From Xanthobacteraceae bacterium (GTDB taxonomy: Bacteria; Pseudomonadota; Alphaproteobacteria; Rhizobiales; Xanthobacteraceae): a stretch of DNA of 64,000 nt. Shown here one piece after another: positions 36,816-45,654 of the stretch. The stretch lies in NCBI GenBank assembly GCA_004297465.1, contig SCUB01000006.1:1-64000 (forward strand), given 5' to 3'. Positions within the stretch are counted from its first letter, which is position 1. The number at the start of each line of letters is the position of its first letter. The translations under genes were made by a program, and so were the position numbers. The notes under the pieces are model-generated. The model did not search any database and was not told where the DNA came from. It was given only the letters and a program-made list of their open reading frames with translations.

Positions 36816-36908
36816 GCTTGCCAGGCGTCTTTTGCCCGCCAGCATTGACTTTTGCGGCCGTTTTCCCAAAAACGCCGGGCACAGGGGGCGCTAATGGAGG
36901 ACAGGGCG

Positions 36909-37775
36909 ATGACGGCAGGCGCGCGGCGCGACAAACTCCGGACGGTTCTCGCGGGCGCGGCGTGCGTGCGGCCGGCCTCGGTGCATGACGCCGTCTCGAT
37001 GCGGATCGCGGCCCGGCTCGGCTATGAACTCGGCATGCTGGGCGGCTCCACCGCGGCGCTCGCGGTGCTGGGCGACCCCGATCTCGTCCTGATCACCCTG
37101 ACGGAACTCGCCGAGCAGGTCCGCCGCATGTCGCGCGCCGCCAGCCTGCCGGTGCTGGTCGATGCCGATCACGGCTACGGCAACGCGCTCAATGTCCGCC
37201 GCACCGTGCAGGAACTGGAAGCCGCCGGCGCCGCCGGGCTCACCATCGAGGACACGCTGCTGCCGCAGGCCTATGGCGAGGCCAAGACCCAGCTTGTTTC
37301 GGTCGCCGAGGGCGTCGGCAAGATGAAGGCGGCGCTCGACGGCCGCGGCGAGCGCAATCTCGTCATCATCGGGCGCACCGGCGCGGCGGTGGTGGCGGGC
37401 GTGGACGAGGCCATCGCGCGCGGCAGGGCCTACGAGGCGGTCGGCGTCGATGCGCTGTTCTTCACCGGGCTCAAGACGCGGCAGGACCTGCAGACGGTCG
37501 CCGCCGCCACCCGGCTGCCGCTCATCCTCGGCAACACCACCGGCGAACTGGACGATGCCGCCTTTCTGGCCAGCCAGCGCGTGCGCATCGCCAACCAGGG
37601 CCATGCGCCATTCCAGGCCGCGGTGCAGGCGATCTACGACACCATGAAGGCCTTGCGCGAGGGCACCCCGCCCAAGGCGCTCAAGGTCGTGGCCTCCGGC
37701 GCGCTGATGGGCGAGGTGTCGGAGGAGGCGGCCCACGCGGCGCGCGCCGCCGACTGGCTGGGGCTTAAGACCTGA
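36909..37775 (+). CDS. Isocitrate lyase/PEP mutase family enzyme (oxaloacetate decarboxylase-like)
   Basis: The 288-residue product is an alpha/beta barrel with [12 protein letters not shown] near residue 42, [17 protein letters not shown] with the metal-binding DADHG at about 82, and [12 protein letters not shown] near 110. The family includes PEP mutase, carboxy-PEP mutase and oxaloacetate decarboxylase. The lack of a KKCGH active-site loop argues against isocitrate lyase. GGAGG at 36896-36900, eight bases upstream, supports the ATG at 36909 over one at 36894. Its end overlaps that of lipB by 11 bases, tail to tail. Confidence 0.85.
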   Translation: MTAGARRDKLRTVLAGAACVRPASVHDAVSMRIAARLGYELGMLGGSTAALAVLGDPDLVLITLTELAEQVRRMSRAASLPVLVDADHGYGNALNVRRTVQELEAAGAAGLTIEDTLLPQAYGEAKTQLVSVAEGVGKMKAALDGRGERNLVIIGRTGAAVVAGVDEAIARGRAYEAVGVDALFFTGLKTRQDLQTVAAATRLPLILGNTTGELDDAAFLASQRVRIANQGHAPFQAAVQAIYDTMKALREGTPPKALKVVASGALMGEVSEEAAHAARAADWLGLKT

Positions 37776-38478
37776 CTGGCGCGAGCGGTCCGAACACCTC
37801 GGCGAAGGTGGCTTTGAGCGCCGCGTCGAGGTCGTCCATGGTCACCGGATGGCCGAGATCGACCAGGCTGGTGACGCCATAGCGCGGGTCGGCCACGCCG
37901 CACGGCACGATGCCGCCGAAATCGGCCAGCGCCGGCTCAACATTGATGGCGATGCCGTGCAGCGTCACCCAGCGCCTGATTCTCACCCCGATGGCCGCGA
38001 TCTTGTCCTCATGGCCGGCGCCCTTGTCCGGGCGGCGCACCCAGACCCCGACGCGGTCCTCGCGGCGCTCGCCGCGGATGCCGAAGGCGGCCAGCGTGCG
38101 GATGATCCATTCCTCGAGGCTGGCCACATAAGCCCGCACGTCGGGCCGGCGGCGCTTGAGATCGAGCATGACGTAGGCCACGCGCTGGCCCGGCCCGTGA
38201 TAGGTCAGTTGCCCGCCGCGGCCGGTCTGGAACACCGGGAAACGGGCGTCCCTGAGGTCGTCCATTCGGGCGCTGGTGCCCGCCGTATAAAGCGGCGGGT
38301 GCTCGATGAGCCACACCAGTTCCACGGCCTCGCCGGCGGCGATGGCGGCGGCGCGGGCCTCCATGATGGAAACGGCCTCCGGGTAGGCGACCGGGGCGGG
38401 GCTGACCAGCCATTCAGGCGCGCGCGCGGGCGCTCCGGCGGCCGTCATCGGAGCGATGTTTTCGCGCGCGTTAATCAT
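37765..38478 (-). CDS. lipB: Octanoyl-[acyl-carrier-protein]:protein octanoyltransferase LipB
   Basis: The 237-residue product contains [34 protein letters not shown] and the catalytic-cysteine segment GIVPCGVAD. LipB moves octanoate from ACP to lipoyl domains such as those of pyruvate and 2-oxoglutarate dehydrogenases. Start choice is uncertain because neither the ATG at 38478 nor the one at 38448 has a clear Shine-Dalgarno. It converges with the preceding gene. Confidence 0.95.
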   Translation of the reverse strand: MINARENIAPMTAAGAPARAPEWLVSPAPVAYPEAVSIMEARAAAIAAGEAVELVWLIEHPPLYTAGTSARMDDLRDARFPVFQTGRGGQLTYHGPGQRVAYVMLDLKRRRPDVRAYVASLEEWIIRTLAAFGIRGERREDRVGVWVRRPDKGAGHEDKIAAIGVRIRRWVTLHGIAINVEPALADFGGIVPCGVADPRYGVTSLVDLGHPVTMDDLDAALKATFAEVFGPLAPVRS

Positions 38479-38539
38479 TGGCTAACCAACCCGTGTTGAC
38501 CTGATCCCAACGCATCAGCATGAGTCTGGAAATCCGCCC

Positions 38540-38782
38540 GTGGCCACTCTCGATAAAGTTTCGGTCGACCTGACGGTGGTGCTCGGCACCACCTCCATGC
38601 CCGTCCATCAGGTGCTGCGCCTGGGGCGCGGCGCCATCATCGAGCTCGACGCCACCGAGCAGGACGAGGTCAGGATCATGGCCAACAACCTGCCCATCGC
38701 CAATGGCGTCGTGCTGGTCAACGGCAACCGGATCGCGGTTGAAGTCAAGCAGATGTTGTCGCGCACCCCCGACCACAGGTAG
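38540..38782 (+). CDS. fliN: Short FliN/FliM-type SpoA-domain protein
   Basis: The 80-residue product uses a GTG start. It consists almost only of a C-ring SpoA domain: VDLTVVLGTTSMPVHQVLRL, then LPIANGVVLVNGNRIAVEV. FliN forms the base of the flagellar switch and is usually longer (about 110-140 residues) with an N-terminal extension missing here. No other flagellar gene is in the window, so it may be an orphan motor-switch component. It diverges from lipB. Confidence 0.85.
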   Translation: MATLDKVSVDLTVVLGTTSMPVHQVLRLGRGAIIELDATEQDEVRIMANNLPIANGVVLVNGNRIAVEVKQMLSRTPDHR

Positions 38783-38892
38783 CGCCAAACCGGCCCTTGT
38801 CCCCCCAGCGTCGATTTGTTACATGGGCGCCGTTGCTCCGCGCCGGGCGGGTTTTCCCCCCTGGCGATTGCCCCGCTTCATGCGGGAAAAAT

Positions 38893-38977
38893 GCGGTCGT
38901 GGCGGAATTGGTAGACGCGCTAGCTTGAGGTGCTAGTGGGGCAACTCGTGGAGGTTCGAGTCCTCTCGACCGCACCA
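38893..38977 (+). tRNA. tRNA-Leu (anticodon GAG)
   Basis: This 85-base class II tRNA has acceptor GCGGTCG/CGACCGC, anticodon stem CTAGC/GCTAG with loop TTGAGGT, a long variable arm, a T arm with loop TTCGAGT, discriminator A and encoded CCA. The GAG anticodon reads CUC and CUU. Confidence 0.96.
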
Positions 38978-39101
38978 ATTCTCTAAAATCACCCGGATTT
39001 TCTTGAACTTGCGGTTTCCGTGCCGACTGGAAGCCCATGCTGGCGCGCGCAACCGCTGGCGGTAAAATCTATTCTTTAAGGTTCATCCGCTAGTATTTGG
39101 C

Positions 39102-39118
39102 TGGATAGAGATTATCCA
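39102..39118. promoter_or_regulatory. Palindrome upstream of the 39159 gene
   Basis: TGGATA (39102-39107) and TATCCA (39113-39118) form a perfect inverted repeat with a 5-base spacer in an AT-rich stretch, ending 40 bases before the start codon. It could be an operator. No regulator is identified. Confidence 0.3.
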
Positions 39119-39158
39119 TCAAATCACTGTAATAATATGTAAATTGCGGGTCTGGCTG

Positions 39159-39527
39159 ATGGCATTGTTTAGCTACATCTACCATTTCTTCGTGAACTTC
39201 ATGCTGCTGGCGACGGCCTATTTCGGCCTGAGCCTGCTCGGCCAATACGACCAGAGGGCGATGCTGGCCATCATGATTCTGATCTATGCGCTGTTGCGGA
39301 CGGTTTCGGTGCTGCGCTCGTTCAGCTTCATGCACCGGGTCGAGCGGCTTGAGCACGAGTTACACCGCTTCATGAGCGCGATCGCGACCACCGACACGGT
39401 GGGGCGCCGGCAACTGGTGTCCGATGTGGCGCTGTCGCGCCACCACGGCGAACTGAAGGCCTATATCGACCTCCTGTTTCTCAGCCTGGTCGCGCTGCTG
39501 TGCCTGGCCCGCATCATCATGACCTGA
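39159..39527 (+). CDS. Small integral membrane protein, unknown function
   Basis: The 122-residue product begins MALFSYIYHFFVNFMLLATA. It has hydrophobic segments at about 5-27, 34-52 and 100-118, with a charged amphipathic region between (FMHRVERLEHELHRFM). The ATG at 39159 is the first real ATG. It lies between tRNA-Leu and mgtE in the same direction. No family was recognised. Confidence 0.65.
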   Translation: MALFSYIYHFFVNFMLLATAYFGLSLLGQYDQRAMLAIMILIYALLRTVSVLRSFSFMHRVERLEHELHRFMSAIATTDTVGRRQLVSDVALSRHHGELKAYIDLLFLSLVALLCLARIIMT

Positions 39528-39568
39528 GCGCTGCTGTTTTGCTGTCACACTGAGGAGGCCGGTGAAGT

Positions 39569-39594
39569 CCCGAGGGGTTTTGGCTTGCCTCGGG
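39569..39594. repeat. Hairpin between the 39159 gene and mgtE
   Basis: CCCGAGG (39569-39575) pairs with CCTCGGG (39588-39594) across a 12-base loop containing TTTT. It may be a weak terminator, an mgtE leader structure, or a dispersed repeat. Confidence 0.35.
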
Positions 39595-39674
39595 GCTCGG
39601 TGTTTGGCTAATGCCTGTTTGGAACACGCCGTTCCGCGGCGATTCCGACCCCCACATTTCCGGCAGCGCGTGTC

Positions 39675-41120
39675 ATGACCGAAACCCCGACGCCGCCAGC
39701 GGCCGCGCCTATTGACGCCGAGGTTCAGGCGCACGAACTGCTGTTGCAGCGCGAGCCGATGCGCGACGACGAGGGGCTGCTGCGGCCGGATTTCGTCGCC
39801 GAAATCGCGGATCGCATCGAGGCCGGCGATGCCGTGCTGCTGCGCGGCCTGGTTGCCGATCTGCACGTGGCCGATCTCGGCGACCTCATCGAGGCGCTCG
39901 ACCAGAAACTGCGTCCGCGCCTGGTTGAGCTGACCGGCGCGGATTTCGACTTCTCGGCGCTGATCGAGGTCGATGACGCCGTCCGCGAGGACATCCTCGA
40001 CGAATTGCTGCCGGAAACGGTGGCCGAGGGTGTGCGCGAACTCGAATCCGACGACGCGGTCGCGCTGCTGCAGGGCCTGCCCGAGGATGAGCAGGAGGAG
40101 ATTCTCGAAAAGCTGCCGCCGTCCGAGCGCGACGCGCTGGAGCGCAGCCTCGATTATCCGGAGAACTCCGCCGGCCGGCGGATGCAGACCGATTTCATCG
40201 CCGTGCCGCTGGGCTGGACGGTCGGCCAGACCATCGACTACATGCGCGAATCGCCGGACCTGCCCGAGCGCTTCTTCGAGATCTATGCCATCGAGGAGCG
40301 CGGCCATTTCCAGGGCGCCGTGGCGCTCGACCGGCTGCTGCGCGCGCGCCGTCCGGTGCCGATCGCCGAACTGATGGACGAGGAGCGCCGCCGCGTTCAC
40401 GCCACCGACGATCAGGAGGAGGTGGCGCGTCTGTTCGGCAAGTACAATCTCGTCGCCGCGCCCGTCGTCGACGACAACGAGCGGCTGGTCGGCGTCATCA
40501 CCATCGACGATGTCGTCGACGTCATCGAGGAAGAGGCCGAGGAAGACCTCAAGGCGCTCGGCGGCGTCACCCACGACGAAGAACTGTCCGACTCGTTCTG
40601 GACCATCGCCAAGGGCCGCTTCAACTGGCTGCTGGTCAATCTCGCCACCGCGTTCCTCGCGTCCTCCGTGCTCGGCCTGTTCGAGGGCCAGATTCAGCAG
40701 ATGGTGGCGCTCGCGGTGCTGGCGCCGATCGTCGCCGGGCAGGGCGGCGTGGCGACGACCCAGACCATGACGGTTGCGGTGCGGGCGCTGGCGACGCGCG
40801 ATCTCGGCGCCCACAACGCCTGGCGCGTGATCTGGCGCGAGCTGCTGGTCGGCCTCGTCAACGGCCTCGCGTTCGCGGTCATCACCGGCGTGGCCGCCTA
40901 TGCATGGTTCCGCGTGCCCGGACTGGGCGTGGTGATTGGCTTGGCCATGGTCTGCAACCTGGTGGCGGGCGCGCTTGGCGGCATTCTGCTTCCGCTGGCG
41001 GTCAACAAGCTGCGCGCCGATCCGGCGGTGGCCTCGGGCGCCTTCACCACCACGATCACCGATGTGGTCGGATTCTTCTCATTCCTCGGCATCGCCACCT
41101 TGTGGTTCGGATTGAAGTGA
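39675..41120 (+). CDS. mgtE: Magnesium transporter MgtE
   Basis: The 481-residue product has the MgtE N domain (helical, residues about 40-165) and two CBS domains (about 170-300) with YNLVAAPVVDDNERLVGVITIDDVVDVIEEE-type sequence. Five membrane helices follow from about 315, including APIVAGQGGVATTQTMTV, the ion-path signature. MgtE is a homodimeric inner-membrane Mg2+ channel whose N and CBS domains gate on cytosolic Mg2+. Length is slightly above the 450 usual. Confidence 0.95.
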   Translation: MTETPTPPAAAPIDAEVQAHELLLQREPMRDDEGLLRPDFVAEIADRIEAGDAVLLRGLVADLHVADLGDLIEALDQKLRPRLVELTGADFDFSALIEVDDAVREDILDELLPETVAEGVRELESDDAVALLQGLPEDEQEEILEKLPPSERDALERSLDYPENSAGRRMQTDFIAVPLGWTVGQTIDYMRESPDLPERFFEIYAIEERGHFQGAVALDRLLRARRPVPIAELMDEERRRVHATDDQEEVARLFGKYNLVAAPVVDDNERLVGVITIDDVVDVIEEEAEEDLKALGGVTHDEELSDSFWTIAKGRFNWLLVNLATAFLASSVLGLFEGQIQQMVALAVLAPIVAGQGGVATTQTMTVAVRALATRDLGAHNAWRVIWRELLVGLVNGLAFAVITGVAAYAWFRVPGLGVVIGLAMVCNLVAGALGGILLPLAVNKLRADPAVASGAFTTTITDVVGFFSFLGIATLWFGLK

Positions 41121-41202
41121 TGCCGCGGAAGTTGAGGCTCGGCCAATGGCCGAGCCCCGCCGGTTAACCGCCCTTTAACCGAAACGCCGCGATCCTCGGC
41201 CA

Positions 41203-41541
41203 ATGACCGAGGAGGACAAGGTCGCCATGCGACGGCTGCGGCTGAAGGCGGACGGACGAATCGTCGAACTCACCGCGCAGGGAACGGAAGCGCCGCTTGC
41301 CGCCGAGCCCGTGCCCGCGCCGATGACGGCGCGGGATGCCGCCTCGCGCATCAGGTCGCTGCGCGCGCGCGCCGGTCTCAGCCAGACGCAATTCGCGGCG
41401 CGGCTGAATCTGCCAGTCGAAACCATCCGCAATTGGGAGCAGGGCAAAAGATTGCCGCGCGGTCCGGCGCGTGCGTTACTCTGCCTGATCGAGCGGGCGC
41501 CCGGCATGGCGTTCGCCGCGTTGGGGAGTGATGCGACGTGA
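41203..41541 (+). CDS. XRE-family helix-turn-helix regulator
   Basis: The 112-residue product has an HTH at about 48-80: RSLRARAGLSQTQFAARLNL, then VETIRNWEQGKRLPRGPARAL. This resembles HigA-like antitoxins. No toxin gene precedes or follows it. The stop overlaps the next gene as GTGA, so it is co-translated with the aldo/keto reductase and may be its regulator or an orphan antitoxin. Confidence 0.85.
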   Translation: MTEEDKVAMRRLRLKADGRIVELTAQGTEAPLAAEPVPAPMTARDAASRIRSLRARAGLSQTQFAARLNLPVETIRNWEQGKRLPRGPARALLCLIERAPGMAFAALGSDAT

Positions 41542-42356
41542 TCACCATCGACGCGCATGGCGTCGGAATTCCGGCGATCGGTCTGGGTACCTGGGAGCTG
41601 CGCGGACGCGAGGGGGCGCGCATCATCGAACAGGCGTTGCGGCTCGGTTACCGCCATATCGACACCGCGCAGATCTACGACAACGAAAAGCAGGTCGGCG
41701 ATGGCCTGCGCGCCTCGGGCATACGCCGCGACGTGGTGTTCATCACCACCAAGGTGCATACCGCGCATTACACGCCCAACGATCTCGAACGTTCGGTGAA
41801 GGACAGCCTGGTCAGGATGCGCTTGACCGAGCTTGATCTTCTTCTGCTGCACTGGCCCAATCCGCGCGTGCCGCTGGCGGAAACGCTCGGGGCCTTGGCC
41901 AGGGTCAAGACCATGGGCCTGACGCGCAATATCGGCCTGTCGAATTTCACCGTGCCGCTGATCGCGGAGGCGGTGACGCTGTGTTCCGAGCCGCTGGTAT
42001 GCAACCAGATCGAATACCACGCCTATCTCGACCAGCATCTGGTGCTCGAAGCCTGCCGCCGCCACGGCATGGCGGTGGTGGCGTATTGCCCGATCGCGCG
42101 CGGGCGCGTGAAGGGCGACGAGGTTCTCACCGGCATCGGCGCGGCTCATGGCAAGAGCGCCGCGCAGGTCAGCCTGCGCTGGCTGATCCAGCAGGGCGTG
42201 GCGGCGATCCCGCGCACCTCGCGGCTCGAGCGGCTGAGCGAAAATCTCGACGTGTTCGATTTCACCCTGACCGATGACGAGATGAAGCAGATCTTCGCGC
42301 TGGCCGACGCGCGCGGGCGCATCTGCGACTTCGATTTCTCGCCGGCCTGGGATTAG
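41538..42356 (+). CDS. Aldo/keto reductase
   Basis: The 272-residue product starts at GTG inside the end of the HTH gene. It has the catalytic set of the family: D and Y in DTAQIYDNEKQVG, K in VVFITTKVH, and H in DLLLLHWPNPRVPL. IPRTSRLERLSENLDVFDF is the NADPH-binding end. It probably reduces aldehydes or 2,5-diketo-type substrates. The exact substrate is unknown. Confidence 0.92.
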   Translation: MITIDAHGVGIPAIGLGTWELRGREGARIIEQALRLGYRHIDTAQIYDNEKQVGDGLRASGIRRDVVFITTKVHTAHYTPNDLERSVKDSLVRMRLTELDLLLLHWPNPRVPLAETLGALARVKTMGLTRNIGLSNFTVPLIAEAVTLCSEPLVCNQIEYHAYLDQHLVLEACRRHGMAVVAYCPIARGRVKGDEVLTGIGAAHGKSAAQVSLRWLIQQGVAAIPRTSRLERLSENLDVFDFTLTDDEMKQIFALADARGRICDFDFSPAWD

Positions 42357-42395
42357 CGCGTTCCACCGAAACGGAAAATACGCTAACGCTCGCGC

Positions 42396-43193
42396 ATGTT
42401 CTTTTTCCTGTCGAAGATTCTGGGCTTCTTCATCGCGCTGTCGAATGTCGCGGCCTGTCTCGGTTTTGCCGGGTTGGTTCTGCTGCTGACGCCGTGGCGG
42501 CGCTGGGCCACGGGCCTCATGGCCGCCTCGGTGGCGCTGATCGTGCTGTTCGGCCTGTCGCCGCTCGGCGATGTCCTGATGCTCGGACTGTCCGAGCGCT
42601 ACCCGCCGTGGCGGGAAGGCGGGCGCGAACCCGACGGCATTGTCGTGCTGGGCGGGGCCATCAGCCCGGAAATCTCGGCGGCGCGCGGCGCGGTCGAGCT
42701 TAATGCGGCGGCGGAGCGGATGACGGCGGCGATCACGCTGGCGCGGCAGTTCCCGCGCGCGCGTATCGTGTTTTCTGGCGGCAACGCCAACCTCGTCGAC
42801 AACAGCACCACCGAGGCCGAATTTGCCCGCGCGCTGTGGGTAAGCGCCGGCATCGCGCCCGAGCGCATCACGCTGGAGGACCGCTCGCGCACCACCGCCG
42901 AGAACGCGGTGTTCGCGCTCAAGGCGGCGGCGCCCGGGGAAGGCGAACGCTGGCTGCTGGTGACGTCGGCCCATCACATGCCGCGCGCGATGGCGGCGTT
43001 CCAGGGCGCGGGCTTTACGGTCGAGGCCTATCCGGTCGACTGGCGCACGCGCGGCTGGGACGACGCGCTGATCCCGTTCCATCGCGTCAGCACCGGGCTC
43101 GCGCGTTCCGATGCCGCGGTGCACGAATGGGTCGGGCTGTTGATGTATCGGCTCAGCGGCCGCACCCGAGAACTGGTGCCGGGGCCGGATTAG
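42396..43193 (+). CDS. YdcF/ElyC-like DUF218 membrane protein
   Basis: The 265-residue product has two N-terminal membrane segments (about 5-30 and 38-58). The DUF218 domain follows, with DGIVVLGGAISPEISAARG near residue 83 and VFSGGNANLVDNS, EDRSRTTAENAVFALK and LVTSAHHMPRAMAAFQGAG. ElyC and SanA relatives act in envelope integrity. The biochemical role is not settled. It follows the aldo/keto reductase by 39 bases. Confidence 0.88.
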   Translation: MFFFLSKILGFFIALSNVAACLGFAGLVLLLTPWRRWATGLMAASVALIVLFGLSPLGDVLMLGLSERYPPWREGGREPDGIVVLGGAISPEISAARGAVELNAAAERMTAAITLARQFPRARIVFSGGNANLVDNSTTEAEFARALWVSAGIAPERITLEDRSRTTAENAVFALKAAAPGEGERWLLVTSAHHMPRAMAAFQGAGFTVEAYPVDWRTRGWDDALIPFHRVSTGLARSDAAVHEWVGLLMYRLSGRTRELVPGPD

Positions 43194-43231
43194 ACAGAAA
43201 ACCCACGCCCCATCGTTCATCTATTTGTTTT

Positions 43232-43280
43232 GCGCATGATCTTTGCCGCAAACCGGTTCCCACTTTGCGGGATCATGCGC
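43232..43280. repeat. Rhizobiales-type intergenic palindrome (RPE-like)
   Basis: GCGCATGATC (43232-43241) and GATCATGCGC (43271-43280) form a perfect 10-bp inverted repeat. An inner stem CCGCAAA/TTTGCGG lies at 43246-43252 and 43264-43270, with CCGGTTCCCA in the loop. This form is familiar as a dispersed palindrome in Bradyrhizobium and Rhizobium relatives. It overlaps the tail of the next minus-strand gene by one base and could serve as a bidirectional stop. Confidence 0.8.
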
Positions 43281-43573
43281 TAGTCGTGACGCGGCAGGCC
43301 GAGGCGATACACGCCCTTGAAGTCGGAAGGATCGACCGGCTTGCCCTTGCGGTAGATCACCATCTGTCCGGCCAAAGCCAGCGCCACCGCGGCGTGGCGG
43401 ATCGGCACGATGAGGGCATGCCAGTCGCCGCCGGGCGTAACCTGCGGCGCGATTTCCTGCGCTAGTTCCGGCGCGCTCAGCGTTTTGTCGGCGCCGTGAC
43501 GGGCCAGCGCCGCGAGCAGGGCTTCGGCCAGCGGCGAGGCCGTGGCGCGGGAGGTCGAATCGGTCACCATCAT
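43280..43573 (-). CDS. DUF3253 domain protein
   Basis: The 97-residue product contains LSAPELAQEIAP, then DWHALIVPIRHAAVALALAGQ and IYRKGKPVDPSDFKGVYRL, the DUF3253 pattern of a small winged-helix-like domain. Two adjacent ATG codons (43573 and 43570) could start it. The function is unknown. Its stop sits on the edge of an RPE-like palindrome. Confidence 0.82.
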   Translation of the reverse strand: MMVTDSTSRATASPLAEALLAALARHGADKTLSAPELAQEIAPQVTPGGDWHALIVPIRHAAVALALAGQMVIYRKGKPVDPSDFKGVYRLGLPRHD

Positions 43574-43615
43574 GACCGCCGTCCTATCATGCCGGGCAGG
43601 GCGGCCGAAACCGGC

Positions 43616-44302
43616 TCACGCCACCATGGCGAGCGCGGCGTCCGAGGAGAACTGCCGCCGCCGCATCACCACCACCACGGCCGCGGTGGTGATCAGGAAG
43701 AACCACGGGCTGACGAACCAGCCGAGATAGCCGAGCGCGAAGAAGAACGCGCGCTGGCCGCGGTTGAAATGCCGGCCCGCCGCCTGGAACAGCAGCACCG
43801 TACGCCGTACATGGATCTTGGCCTCCACGGTGTCCTTGTCCTCGGCGAACGGCATGGCGCCGAACAGGATGGCGACGTAGTTGAACAGCCGGTACGACCA
43901 TGCAAATTTGAAGAACGCGTAGACGAAGATCAGCGTCAGCCCGATCGTCTTGATCTCCCACAGCACCGGCGTGCCCGGCACGCCGAACGGCAGGGCGGAG
44001 ATCAGCCCATGCGCCTCGCTGGTCGAACGCAGCAGCGTCAGCGCGCCGCCAATGGCGAAGATGGTGGTGGTGGCGAAGAACGCGGTGCCGTTTTGCAGCG
44101 CGGCCATGATCTGCATGTCCACCATGCGCATCTCGCGCGTCAGCATGCGGTCGATCCATTCCTCGCGGTAACGGTCCATCTGCGCGTTGAGCCCGCCGCG
44201 GCTCGCCGGCGCGCGCTCAAGCGTGACGGCGTAGATCGACCACGCCACGGCGAAGAACCCGAACGCCAGGATGTCGGGCCAGTTCATGGCGCTGTAGGTC
44301 AA
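43616..44302 (-). CDS. DUF599 membrane protein
   Basis: Starting at TTG 44302 the product is 228 residues. It has four hydrophobic segments: ILAFGFFAVAWSIYAVTL, TAFFATTTIFAIGGALTLL, LTLIFVYAFFKFAWSYR and the C-terminal WFFLITTAAVVVVM. NYVAILFGAMP and GQRAFFFALGYLGWFVSPW are typical of the DUF599 family. A GAGGAG at 44316-44311 is eight bases from the TTG. The first ATG (44287) has no Shine-Dalgarno, so TTG is preferred. It diverges from the GST gene. Confidence 0.82.
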   Translation of the reverse strand: MTYSAMNWPDILAFGFFAVAWSIYAVTLERAPASRGGLNAQMDRYREEWIDRMLTREMRMVDMQIMAALQNGTAFFATTTIFAIGGALTLLRSTSEAHGLISALPFGVPGTPVLWEIKTIGLTLIFVYAFFKFAWSYRLFNYVAILFGAMPFAEDKDTVEAKIHVRRTVLLFQAAGRHFNRGQRAFFFALGYLGWFVSPWFFLITTAAVVVVMRRRQFSSDAALAMVA

Positions 44303-44439
44303 CAGGGATGCTCCTCGTCGGGTGGCGGAAATGTGCCATGGTTCGCCGCATGCGGCAAACTTGAGCAAAAAGGATGAGCTTGCATCCGGCGCGCCGGCAA
44401 CGGAAAGTGCGCGGCGCGAGCCAACGGAGAAGCGCCCCC

Positions 44440-45093
44440 ATGTCCCTGACGCTGGTGATCGGCAACAAGAATTATTCCTCGTGGTCGATGCGGCCATGGT
44501 TCGCCATGAAGGCGACCGGCATCGCGTTCAGCGAGATCATGGTTCCGATCTATCGGCCCGAAAGCAAGGCCAGGCTGCTCGGCTTCTCGCCCTCGGGCAA
44601 GGTGCCGGTCCTGATCGACGGCGACGTGACGGTGTGGGATTCGCTCGCCATCATCGAATATGTCGCCGAACTGCACCCCGAGGCGGGATTGTGGCCGCAG
44701 GATCGCGCCAGCCGCGCGCTGGCGCGGGCGGTGGCGGCCGAGATGCATTCAGGCTTTGCGGCGCTGCGCGGCGAGTGTGGCATGAACATCCACCGCCCGG
44801 CGCGGCCGCAGCCGCTGTCGGAGGAGGCGCGGGCGAACGTCGCGCGCGTTCAGGAGCTGTGGGGCGAATGCCGGACGCGCTACGGCCATCTCGGCCCGTT
44901 CCTGTTCGGCGCCATCGGCGCGGTGGATGCCATGTACGCGCCGGTGGTGTGGCGCTTCATCACCTATGCCGTCGAGGTGACGCCGGTGGCGCGCGCCTAT
45001 ATGGAGGCCATGCAGGGCGTGCCGGCCTGGCAGGAGTGGAGGGATGCCGCGCTGGCCGAGCAATGGGTGATCGAGCGTTTCGAGAGCGCCTGA
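44440..45093 (+). CDS. Glutathione S-transferase family protein
   Basis: The 217-residue product begins MSLTLVIGNKNYSSWSMRPW. It has the thioredoxin-like N-domain with PSGKVPVLIDGDVTVWDSLAIIEY (glutathione-binding VPVL and xS motif) and a helical C-domain. Similar proteins are often named YfcF- or maleylacetoacetate isomerase-like. GGAGA about 10 bases upstream supports this start. Confidence 0.9.
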   Translation: MSLTLVIGNKNYSSWSMRPWFAMKATGIAFSEIMVPIYRPESKARLLGFSPSGKVPVLIDGDVTVWDSLAIIEYVAELHPEAGLWPQDRASRALARAVAAEMHSGFAALRGECGMNIHRPARPQPLSEEARANVARVQELWGECRTRYGHLGPFLFGAIGAVDAMYAPVVWRFITYAVEVTPVARAYMEAMQGVPAWQEWRDAALAEQWVIERFESA

Positions 45094-45221
45094 GCGACCG
45101 CAGCGGAATTTGCGGCAACGCACAACGCAAGGGCCCGCCGGATTTTGCGGATCTGCTCTTCATTTTCCTATATCATTGAAATGCTTGAATTAAATAACGC
45201 GTCAGCATAACTGTCCCATAC

Positions 45222-45250
45222 TGGTCAAAATTGCGCCAACCTGCTATAAT
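45222..45250 (+). promoter_or_regulatory. Sigma-70-type promoter for the 45335 gene
   Basis: A consensus -10 TATAAT (45245-45250) lies 17 bases after TGGTCA (45222-45227, four of six matches to TTGACA). The surrounding stretch is unusually AT-rich for this genome. The start codon is about 85 bases downstream. Confidence 0.5.
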
Positions 45251-45334
45251 TATTATGAAAATCGATCCGACAAGCCGCTGCCGGGAATATGGCGTGGCTT
45301 CATTGCCTGGATGCGCGGGCAAAGGAGAACTGTG

Positions 45335-45529
45335 TTGAGACACAAATTCCACGTTGGCGAGTCCGTTTTCTTCACGGCCAGCAATATGTCGCGTCCGGCG
45401 GCCAGCGGCGTCTATGAAGTCATCAGGCTGCTGCCGACCGACGGCGATGACTGCCAGTACCGCATCAAGAGCGCGACGGAAGCGTTCGAGCGCGTCGCCC
45501 GCGAGAGCCAGCTTCAGAACGGCTGCTGA
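45335..45529 (+). CDS. Small conserved hypothetical protein
   Basis: From TTG 45335 the product is 64 residues, beginning (M)RHKFHVGESVFFTASNM and containing GVYEVIRLLPTDGDDCQYRIKS and FERVARESQL. AAAGGAG at 45321-45327 gives a seven-base spacing to TTG 45335 and four to the in-frame GTG 45332, so an upstream ATG at 45311 is less likely. The beta-rich pattern resembles small SH3-like proteins seen in rhizobia, from memory. The function is unknown. Confidence 0.7.
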   Translation: MRHKFHVGESVFFTASNMSRPAASGVYEVIRLLPTDGDDCQYRIKSATEAFERVARESQLQNGC

Positions 45530-45654
45530 TCCCGAGCGTCAGTTCGGGGACTTTGCGTATTTGCCTCGCGGAGGCCATCCATGGAAGGATGCGCCGCGGC
45601 CGCGCCAGAGGTATATCGCCTGTGGCGTGAGGGGGCTGGTGCGGAGTCGTGACG

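Noticed and set aside
41203-42356. Toxin-antitoxin pair
   Set aside because: The partner of the XRE protein is an aldo/keto reductase with a full catalytic set, not a toxin.
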